Origin: Dermatophagoides farinae | Taxonomy: Eukaryota > Arthropoda > Arachnida > Sarcoptiformes > Pyroglyphidae | Reading direction: 5' to 3' | NCBI RefSeq assembly: GCF_024713945.1 | Contig: NC_134678.1 | Coordinates: 3,782,001-3,846,000, forward strand | Length of the DNA: 64,000 bases | Shown: positions 1 through 8,777 of the stretch, piece by piece | Layout of the letters: each line of letters begins with the position of its first letter | Position numbering within the stretch: the stretch's first letter is position 1 | Translations under genes and position numbers: made by a program | Notes under the pieces: model-generated | Databases searched by the model: none | Told to the model about the DNA's origin: nothing | Seen by the model: only the letters and a program-made list of their open reading frames with translations

Positions 1-2227
1 AATTTTGTTGTTGTTGAGGTTGTGGTGATGTCGTTGGATATTGTGATGTCGATGATGATGATAATGATCCGGATGTTATTGTTCCTTTAGCCACCATTAC
101 CGGTGTCGTTGTCAATTGTTGTGGTGCATAATGTAATATTGTTTGATCACCTTTAACTTCGACCACACATTTTGTTTCCAATTCGATTTCTATTTCAAAA
201 AAATAATAATAATAATAATAATAATAATTGTCATTAAAAAAAAGAACAAAAAAATGGATAAATGGAAAATGTTCATTTCCGGTGGTGGAAAGACAACAAC
301 ATTTTTGAAATGTAAGCAAAAAAATATGATTGTTTAAAATTGAAAGAAATATATAATCCATGCAATAGTATTTTTCCGTATTTGACGATAATTATCCAAC
401 AAGAAGTAGGAAATTGTCAATGTACAGAAAAAAAACAATTGTAAATAACGAGATATCATTGTGATTGTTATCATATCGATATATTGTATCTATACATCCG
501 GTAATAAATTACTGCGAGAAAGTATCTTCTATAGTTCAGTCCACTATATAAATATGTACTTGAACCTTGTGAATATATATTTTAGGATCTTGAACGAAAA
601 TACCGAAATATGTCGATTATTATTGTCGGATAGATAATTAGTAATGTTTTCATAAAGTTTGTTTATCAGTAAATTTTTCGGTGATTACTCTTGTATTGAA
701 TGGATTCATTGTAAAAGACAATTTTTACCTGTCAAGCGAAACGATCCATAATTCCTTTACATTGCGTTTGTGTGTGTGTGAGTTATACATCTATTTTTGC
801 AAAACACCATTCAACAAGGACAAAATACTATGCATGGATGACAAAAATAAATAAAAATGGAAAAATTTCATCGAATTACAAATTTGGATTAGATGAAATT
901 GATTAGCAATTTCTTTTTTTGTTTTTGTTGTTGTTGCAATGAATCATTTATTTATTTATCAACAATGTGATTGAATGGAATAATAAAACATGAATGATTC
1001 ACTCATTATAAATGAGTAGAATGATTTGTTTGTATCATGCACACATAATATTCGAAAATGAAAAGAATTCTATTATAATCATTTCTATTGTGTTGATGCT
1101 TGGATCATGTACCAAGGTCATATATATCATCATCATCTAAATTAATAATCAAAAACATACAGTATGTGATCATCATTAAAAGTGATTAAATATAATAATT
1201 ATGAATCAGGAAAAAAAACATTTTCTTTCCATTTTATTATTCATAAAATATGAATGCTCAATAATGATGATGATGATGATTATGATTTTGATTTTATGCA
1301 TCAATTTATTATATATTCATAATAAAACTTTCATTTGAATAACATTAATTCAATGAATATCGGTATATTTTCAAATATGGGTCGTATTGTTTTTTTTTCC
1401 TGAAGCTCGATGGATACGCTATAGTTGACAAATGTTGATTAAATAATAATGATGAGATAAATTTATTAGTTTATAGATCCAGAATTTAAAAAAAAATCTC
1501 AATCCTAAAGGATTATAGCTTACATTTACATTTTGTTTGTGCATTTGAACCATGATCATCATGATTCAATCAAAACAGATCATAATCACCCTTCTGTTCT
1601 TCTGAGAATCAACATTTGTATTGAAAAAAACAATTCAAGTTAACTCTAACAATTGTCTTTTTTTTTCAACAATTCCATTAGTTTCCACAGAAACAAACAC
1701 ACATCACGCATGCAAAAATGATAATGATAATAAAAATAATAATAATAAAAATAAAATATATATACAATTGAACCAAGAAAACATGCATGAATTCATCCAT
1801 TAAACAACCCATTTGGAGTCTATACAAATATGGTATATATATAACATACATTTTTGTATGCAGTTATTATTGTTATCATCATCATTGTCATTGTGTGTGT
1901 GTGTGTGTATCCTTATTGGATTGTATCTATGTTTATCTATCAATAATAACTTTGACTTTAATAGTAGAAATGGCAAACAGCCATTTTGAGGACACACGCA
2001 AACAGATTAATGGATAGAATGAATTATAGAATATAGAATTCATTTTCAATAATAAATTAATTTAATTTGTTCAATCAAAAAAAAAAAAAAAACGAAAAAT
2101 TCTTACCTCTCCGACTGAATGGACGTACACGAACGGCTACTTTTACTTTATCAGTAGCAGAATTTATGACCTGATGATGATGATGACCGGTCATTGAAGT
2201 TGTTGATGATAACTCAGTAGTAGCCAT
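1..2227 (-). CDS. Khc-73: Kinesin-3 motor protein, KIF13/Khc-73 type (partial, first two coding exons)
   Basis: Plus-end microtubule motor of the kinesin-3 family that carries vesicles and takes part in spindle orientation. Exon 1 is 2227-2107 (40 codons plus 1 nt) and ends in the motor-domain start KVKVAVRVRPFSRR. It splices (donor at 2106) to exon 2, which starts at 189 and runs off the window at 1. The join gives REIELETKCVVEVKGDQTIL, close to my recollection of fly Khc-73 (REIELDTKCIVEMEKQQTIL) and nearer to KIF13 than to KIF1 or KIF16. The ATG at 2227 is followed by a short Ser/Thr/His-rich leader. After ...TILHYAP the exon reads into a Thr/Ser/Gln-rich stretch of at least 35 residues where fly Khc-73 has a short loop. 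Most of the motor domain, the FHA domain and the tail lie outside. Family is certain; KIF13 subfamily is likely. Confidence 0.85.
190..2106 (-). other. First intron of the KIF13-like gene (1.9 kb)
   Basis: Long first intron with GT donor at 2106 and AG acceptor at 191-190. It is far longer than the other introns here and holds simple repeats: an AAT tract at about 202-228, ATG/ATC runs and a GT run near 1892-1909. No coding exon is recognisable inside. Long first introns often hold regulatory elements, but none could be identified. Confidence 0.7.
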
Positions 2228-3971
2228 GTTAATTCAACCAATTAATTTTATTAGAATAATAATTATATAATAACAATGTCGAAAACAAAAAAACAAAATT
2301 CGATTATCAACAATGAGATTTAAAATAAAATTTAAATCATAATTAGAAAGAATTTAATTGGTCGATGATTATGATATAAATGGACACAATAGCCTCTTCA
2401 AAAAAAAACAATGATTAATCAGCCGAAACCTTCAAGTGCATTGTACGAATCATTATAAAGACCGCACCAACAAACGATTAGATTGTCGTTGTCTTATTAT
2501 AGTTAAAGGGTAGGTGAACCAAGCCAAGCCAAAAACTAAACTAACCGAAACGGTACAATCTATTTCTTTGTTGATAAATTGTTAAAGATGATTACAGTCG
2601 GCTATGTATTATTGTAGGTGGATGATGATGATGATTGACATTAACAACAGGTTGACTTCCTTGAATACAGTTGAACTTGTACATGATTCTCATCATCATT
2701 ATCTCTAACTTGTTTTGTGTAGATTCAATGTCTTATGGTCATCAACATCGGTCATCATAGTCGTCCGTATAACATTATCCATTTGATCAACATTGAGGAA
2801 ACAAAACCAAAAAATATGAACACAATTAAATCAAAATAGACAATGTTGTAAAAAAAATGTCTATCCAATATATCAATTTTAATATTTATATTCACAATCA
2901 CATCATGAGCGTGTATGAGTTGCTCATATGTTTGGTTAATATGAATTTGATTAGAATCATAGTAATGATATATCTAAAATTACTCGTTTATGAAATATCC
3001 AAGATGATTTGCACATATAAACAAATGAATTTATTTTTTTTTTTGTGACACGATGATGACAATTGTGATGGCGTTGATGGTCGAATAAAAAGAAACCAAC
3101 TACAGCTTTCAATCGAAAACCGAGTAACAAGAAAAAAATGATCATATCATCATTTAATAATAACCACAATCATCACCAAGACAACCAAAACGATGATGAC
3201 AAATGCAAAAAAACACACACATACACAATGCTATAAATCAACGGAAATCTTGATTGTTTGTTGATTAGGAAAAAATGCATTTGTAAACCATTGGCGACAA
3301 TCAACAACATAATCACTTTATAGAATGAAACAAAATCCGAGAAAAATAAAAACATTTTCAAGTCTCATGCATGGAATCAATGCATTTACATAGAAACATA
3401 AAAGGAATGATGATGATGAAATGAATCCATCCATACATCTAGCTACTTGTTTGCTGCCAGTATATATTTGTTGATGGAAAATTACACGCACATGTTTTTT
3501 GGAAATTAATATGAAAAAAAATGATAGAGACAAACCAATAAAAAAAAGAGGAAAAGAGACAAGAAGTGGTTTGAAATCCATTCATTCAGAAGAAACAAAA
3601 AAAATTATGAGAGACGATAAAAAGAGAATTGGAAATTGAATTGGAGAGAAAACAGCAACAAGTTGCAGATATATAGCTTTATTGAATTCAAAACTCACTC
3701 ATGCAACAGGTGAGAGCATTAGAGCATACTCTGTGTGAATAATAATCATATATGATGATGATGATGTTGATGAAAACCGAAACGAATAAGGATTGTTTAT
3801 GATGACAATAATAACAAATTTCGAAAAAATTAATTTATTTTTAATAGATTTACGAATTAACAACTAATGTGTTTGCATGCAACGAAAAAAATCGGATATA
3901 AAATTATGAATGGAAATATTACATGTCACAAAGATTTTAATATAAAATGTGTAATATATTAAATTTTGATC
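2228..3971. other. Intergenic region, no gene recognised
   Basis: AT-rich stretch between the kinesin start codon (2227, minus) and the stop codon of the NF45-like gene (3972, minus). It should hold the kinesin promoter. Short open frames here (for example 2857-3048 and 3318-3581 minus) are low complexity and lack protein-like composition. Confidence 0.6.
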
Positions 3972-5223
3972 TTAAGAATCATGATCATTGTTTACTATTG
4001 GCTGTATTGTATTTGATGAATGATCAATGAATACTGAAATGCTGGGTTGTACAATAATACCATCCCAAATGGTGACATTTTCAATGTTACGCTCATCCTG
4101 TATGAGTCCAATAACAAAATCGAATCCATTTTCATAATTCATTATACGTAATAATGTTTGTGCCGTACAACAGATTAGATCCAATAGTTTTTCATCCAAA
4201 TCATTCTGTATGGGCATCCAAGTTGTCATCAATGGGTCACAAATACTTACAGAATCTGGCAAAAATATTCCGGATGATAATAGATGAAATGCTCGAAGAA
4301 AAGCTTGATTTAATTTGATTGTTTTTGAACATTTTTGTCGTGATTCTTTCCGGAATTTTCTCCTGTGTTTATGATGGACATTAATTTCATCCATTGATTC
4401 AACTTTGCTATCGATTTGTGGTTGAGAATTTAGACAATAATTCAGTAGCGCTTCAATCATCCATTCATTGAAATGTTGAAAACCTTGAAACCGATGTTTA
4501 ATGTCTTGGAATAATTTAACCAAGATCCTTAATTCATATGTGGCAATTCCAAGAAACCAATCCGTTCTCTGTAGAATATTCAAACGTTGTTTGACTAGAT
4601 TAAAGTTTATCAACGAATCAGCATTCATGACCATCTTACATGTTGAAACACGAAATACTATGTCGGTTAAACCAATTAATATAACAGCTTTTATGTCAAA
4701 TTCATTACTTTTGATGATAAAATGAGCATTTGATATATTAAACGTATCCAATTTAAGATCACTGTAAATTGTATTATTGTTTTGACCTATTTTTTCCGTT
4801 ATTATTTTCCTAATAGATTCAACATGATTAATTAATAGATGTTTTTCATCAAACAATGCCAAAAAATGAACAACAAACGGTTTTTGCTTGATCATCACAT
4901 TTTTCCTATATGGACCGATCTCTTCGATCCTGGAAAACTTGATTCGTTGATCAGTTAATATAATTGAGCCTAATAAATTTCGAACATTTTGAATAAAATT
5001 ATCAATTCGTGTACGATCCTCTGTCTGGATGGAAATTTGCTCCGTTCGTTTATAAATTTTCTATCAAAAAGAAAAATTCCATAAACATCTTATAACTCAA
5101 ATTTTTCAAACTAACCTCCAATTGATTGATTGGATTATCATTAACCATAGGAATATTATGACGAAGATAAAAATGATCCAAAACATAAATTTGATTATAA
5201 TAAGGATATGGAATATCTTCCAT
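3972..5223 (-). CDS. NF45/ILF2-like DZF-domain protein
   Basis: Likely double-stranded-RNA-associated nuclear factor of the NF45/NF90 (ILF2/ILF3) group; NF45 is a catalytically dead nucleotidyltransferase-fold partner. Two exons: 5223-5116 (36 codons, MEDIPYPYYNQ...) and 5060-3972, with a 55-nt intron, giving about 398 aa against about 390 for human ILF2. Recognisable blocks are IEEIGPYRKNVM (ILF2 VEEVRQVGSYKKGTM), ELRILVKLFQDIKHRFQGF (ILF2 VKVLIRLLKDLRIRFPGF), AFHLLSSGIFLPDSVSICDP and TAQTLLRIMNYENG. The order and spacing match the DZF domain. Sequence is very divergent for a normally conserved protein and lacks the RG-rich N-terminus, so it may be a fast-evolving paralogue rather than the canonical ILF2. 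An acidic or charged C-terminus is nearly absent. Confidence 0.82.
5061..5115 (-). other. Intron of the NF45-like gene (55 nt)
   Basis: GT donor at 5115-5114 and AG acceptor at 5062-5061; phase 0. Typical of the short introns in this window. Confidence 0.8.
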
Positions 5224-5904
5224 GAGAAAATAATAATTTGAAAATATTATTTTCAAAATCTGAGAAATATATCTTCAAAATCTCTCAAAAATAATGGCGA
5301 CTATTTCCATAATCATTGGGTAGAAATAACTTTTATACACATTTTACATATTTAGCCACGGTGGTATCTCGGTTAACGACGACGATCCGTCCCAAGACGG
5401 CCAACGTTATCCAAAATACGAATTACCATAAGAAGAATGAAAAAAAATTGGATGACTAATGGCCCTTTGGGTCATCTATCGTTAACCAACGTTACGACGT
5501 TAATTAAGATATTTTTCGGATTTCGATGGGCTATCGTTTACAGAGGTTTCACTGCATCTGAAATGGACAGGGTAATAAGTGGAAAAAAATTCAAATCGAG
5601 TTCATTGTTCAAGGACAGATCGATGACAATATTGATTTTGATTTTACCCAAAATATTTCCAAAATTTATTTTTGATAAACTGATATTATTGCAATAAGGT
5701 CAATAAAATGACTACTACAATATATACAAAAAATGACCTGTTGATATTTTCGGTTTGGACACTATTTAAACTAGAATTAAATTAGTTTTTTAGATCATTT
5801 AACGACGCACTTCATCACCATCCATAACGAATTTTATTTTTAAAAATTTAACATACAAATATATTGATCATCACTGTGAATTGAATTGAACTGTTGTTGT
5901 AAAA
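5224..5904. other. Intergenic region with a GC-richer patch at about 5355-5560
   Basis: Lies between divergent starts of the NF45-like gene and the secreted-peptide gene. Around 5355-5500 it is visibly richer in GC than its surroundings and carries several gttaac/cgttaa words and a small hairpin (ccgtc/gacgg). An 86-codon open frame at 5437-5697 begins at an ATG but matches nothing I recognise. It may be a remnant of an old element or a promoter-linked patch. Confidence 0.4.
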
Positions 5905-6147
5905 ATGAAAAACTTTAAGAATTTTGCCATTTTCGCTATCATGATCGTTTTGATGTTTGGTAATGCTGTTGATGCCGGAATGATAAGTCGTATGTGGAAT
6001 TGGAGCAGTAAACCAGGATATGGCTATAATCAACGATATCCCCCATATGGTGGATATTACCCGGGATATTATCCTGGATATTATCCGGGACATTATCCAG
6101 GAAATTATCCATATAGTCCTCATTACCCAGGATATGGTCGTAGATAA
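5905..6147 (+). CDS. Small secreted Gly/Tyr/Pro-rich peptide
   Basis: 80-residue predicted secreted peptide of unknown function. The N-terminus has a clear signal peptide (basic MKNFKNF, then a hydrophobic core FAIFAIMIVLMFGNAV, probable cleavage after VDA). The mature part is Gly/Tyr/Pro-rich with a tandem Y-P-G-Y repeat (YYPGYYPGYYPGHYPGNYP), encoded by an approximately 12-bp DNA repeat, and ends in GRR. Such peptides occur among cuticle-associated and antimicrobial Gly/Tyr-rich peptides, but composition alone does not decide. A poly(A) signal follows at 6217-6222. Everything from 6020 onward, including the poly(A) signal, is repeated exactly at 13654-13881 beyond the LTR elements; only this left copy keeps the signal-peptide half. 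Confidence 0.8.
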   Translation: MKNFKNFAIFAIMIVLMFGNAVDAGMISRMWNWSSKPGYGYNQRYPPYGGYYPGYYPGYYPGHYPGNYPYSPHYPGYGRR

Positions 6148-6247
6148 ATCTACGAAAAGACTAAACCATTCTTTTTGAATGGTCATTCAATTTTGTATTT
6201 TGACTTTGTTTTTTTGAATAAAATAATCAAAAATTCAAATTGTGCTT
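6020..6247 (+). repeat. Left copy of a 228-bp direct duplication
   Basis: From the codon region atggctata of the peptide gene to aattgtgctt in its 3' flank. By eye it is identical over all 228 bp to 13654-13881. The copies flank the copia-family segment on both sides: at 6248 the sequence changes directly into copia gag, and at 13653/13654 the copia 3' LTR abuts the second copy. Confidence 0.95.
6217..6222 (+). promoter_or_regulatory. Poly(A) signal of the secreted-peptide gene
   Basis: AATAAA 70 bp after the stop codon at 6145-6147. The same signal is carried by the right-hand duplicate at 13851-13856. Confidence 0.65.
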
Positions 6248-8024
6248 AAATAAAAGTCTAATGAACGCGATCATTAGTAATCTGTTGCCTAAGGAGTATG
6301 AATCAGCTCAACAAGTTCTTGCTGTATATAACACTGGAAAGGATGACAGTGATTTGATGTCCGATACCGCATTTGAGTCGCATCTGCTAGAATTGGAACG
6401 AAATCTAAAAACTGATAGTAAACTGGTTGCTGAAACAGAAAACGTTGGTTTGTCAGCATCGTCATCCAAACAAACAAAGAAACAAACGAAGAAGAAGCGT
6501 TTTGGTGGCAAATGTTATAATTGTGGTTTGATTGGACATATGTCGAAAGATTGTCGACGTCCAAAACAAAACGTTGATCCAAGTGGCGCCGCCGCTAATC
6601 CAATCACATTGGTTAATTGGACTGGAATAATGCCATCGAATAATTCAAGCTTTTATAGCGATAGTGGTGCTTCTTATCATATAGTGAATGATCATAGTTT
6701 GTTGTCTGATATACGCAAAAGTAATGTTCGTATCGATTCAATACATGGTGTTGAAGAGAATGTACAGTTTGGTACATTGTTGTGTCAGTTTTTCAATGGC
6801 ACAGTTTGGCTTGATATCAAACTATTAGATGTAGCATTTATACCAAATCAACCGTTTAATTTGATATCAACTGGCAATTTGACCAATCCGCGTATTCATT
6901 CTGGAATGAAGGTCATTGAAGAAGATGGAAAGTTGACTGTATATCGTTTTGGAAAACCGATTTTGACTGGAGAACAGACAAGTGAGATTCGTAATTTATA
7001 TAAACTAAATGTTCGTCCTGTCAATAGAAATACAACCATGGCGTCTGTTTCTTCTGATGATTTTGTGATTTGGCATGAAAGATTGTGCCATTGTTCTACA
7101 TCAGTGTTGGAAAGGATGGTTGCTCTCAAGACTATTATTGGTTTGCCGAAAGATATTCGTAACAATATTGCTTATTGTTCAACGTGTCATACTGGTAAAA
7201 TGACGGATGTTAGTCACAAACCAGTTGCTTCTGTCAATGAAAATATTGTTTCTGGAATGAAGTTGCATGTAGACATTGGTGGTTACATGAAGCCTTCTAT
7301 TCATGGAAATCAATACTATTTATTAGCTGTTGATGATTCGTCATCATATTTAAAAATTGGTTTTATGAAGCAAAGAAGTGAAGTTTATGATAAATTGAAA
7401 TTGTTTATCAATGAAGTCAAAATTGACACTGGTAAAGATGTACTGGTGGTTCGCTCAGACAATGGGTCAGAATTTAGATCCAAGAATGTTCAGCAATATT
7501 TTCGTGATCGTGGAATTGTACATGAATTAGGTGTGGTTGGCGTTCCACAACACAATGGAAAAGCCGAACGATTCATTCGAACAATTTCTGAACGTGCAGT
7601 GGCGATTCTCAACAATAGTGGCTTACCTCAGTATTTATGGGACGAAGCTCTAAATCATGTTGTTTATGTGGTGAATCGTACTTTAAACTCGAAGAATATT
7701 GTGCCATACGAAGAATATTTTGGTAAATCTGTTGATGTTTCAAATCTTCGTGTGTTTGGCTCGAAAGGGGAGAGTTGGATTCCTAAACATGGTAACAAAT
7801 TTTCAACGAAATCTGAATCTGTTTTTATGGTCGGTTATAATGGGTCAAATATATATCGTGTTTATTGCCCTGATCGTCGTTGTATCAAGCTATCATCGTC
7901 AGTGAAATTTGATGAAACTTCAAAGTGTCGTCTTAAGTCAGTTGAGGTTGAATCAAATAGTGGCACGATTATCAATATTGGTGAAAAATCAGATGATGAT
8001 GAAAAATCGAGTCAAAATGCTGAA
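6248..8024 (+). CDS. Copia element: gag (part), protease and integrase coding portion (fossil)
   Basis: Left coding part of the copia element. Visible landmarks are the CCHC zinc knuckle CYNCGLIGHMSKDC near 6513, the aspartic protease motif DSGAS near 6660, the GAG-pre-integrase HxxxxH/CxxC region near 7070-7190, and the integrase core with LHVDIGG, RSDNGSEF and HNGKAERF (D, D, E positions) at about 7260-7570. The part ends at the nested BEL/Pao insertion site. Confidence 0.92.
8019..8024 (+). repeat. Target-site duplication, left (GCTGAA)
   Basis: GCTGAA directly before the BEL/Pao 5' LTR; the same six bases follow the 3' LTR at 11778-11783. BEL/Pao elements commonly make about 5-bp duplications, so one base may match by chance. 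Confidence 0.9.
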
Positions 8025-8250
8025 TGTCGTGAAGTGGGTCGTCCTCGATGAACGGGCCAAGCAATTGGCGCAAATTCTACTGAAAAAGAGTGAGCGAGCC
8101 AGTATTAGCAAGAAAATTGTACATGTGTTTTGTTGTCAAAATTTTTGTATTTATTGTTTAGTTTTTTGCTTTTTGAATTGTATTAAGATACAATCATTTA
8201 ATAAACTACGTTTATTTAACTAAGAAAGTTGTCTTGGTTATTTCTTCACA
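8025..8250 (+). repeat. BEL/Pao 5' LTR (226 bp)
   Basis: Begins TGTCGTGAAG and ends TTCTTCACA; matches 11552-11777 base for base on reading. It carries an AATAAA-like signal near 8200 (tttaataaactacg). Confidence 0.95.
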
Positions 8251-8259
8251 TTTATTAAA

Positions 8260-8640
8260 TGATTTGTACTGTGATCGTGATCATATATTGATTTCGAATA
8301 TTGACTTTGACGTAATTCAAGTATTACGAAAATTTTGTATCGTGATCATTCATTGGTTGCGAAAATTGTTTTGGACGTGACATATTGGTTACGATTATCG
8401 TGGACTCGATTCGGACGTAGCTCAATCATTACGAAAATTTGGACTAAGACTTGGACGTAATATTGGTTACGATTATCGTTTTCCCGTTGTTTGGACGTAG
8501 CTAAATTGTTGCGAAAAATTTGGACTAAGACGTAATACATTGGTTACGACAATTGATTTGTATTTAGATCGTGATCAATTTGTGGTTGCGAATATATTAA
8601 AATTGATTTTGATTGTGGTACTCGTATCGCGAATTTTGAA
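8260..8640 (+). repeat. Degenerate tandem-like repeats in the BEL/Pao leader
   Basis: Between the 5' LTR and the start codon the sequence repeats variants of ttggttacgattatcg, ttggacgtag/ggacgtaat, aaaatttggactaagac and gatcgtgatca several times. Spacing is irregular (roughly 30-110 bp). Such repeated leaders may be packaging or structural RNA signals; this is inference. Confidence 0.6.
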
Positions 8641-8777
8641 AATTTGGTTTTTTGGTATTGTATCATCGGAATTGATTTGATCCCGAACCTTGGAAATTTG
8701 AATATTTGGATAACGGTTACATCTTGGAAACGTATTGAACTTTGGACTGTACCTTTACGATAAACATATAGTAAAAT

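Noticed and set aside
5437-5697. 86-codon plus-strand frame
   Set aside because: No recognisable domain, no splice or poly(A) context, and inside the GC-richer patch; noted only as part of that patch.
5848-6186. 112-codon minus-strand frame over the peptide gene, and its twin at 13524-13820
   Set aside because: Ile/Ser-rich reverse of the Y-P-G repeat; it ends in arbitrary flank and is a shadow of the plus-strand gene.
6289-6582. Minus-strand frames over copia gag
   Set aside because: Shadows of the copia coding strand.
8251-8275. Primer-binding site search after the BEL/Pao 5' LTR
   Set aside because: No stretch with a convincing tRNA 3'-end complement could be seen by eye.
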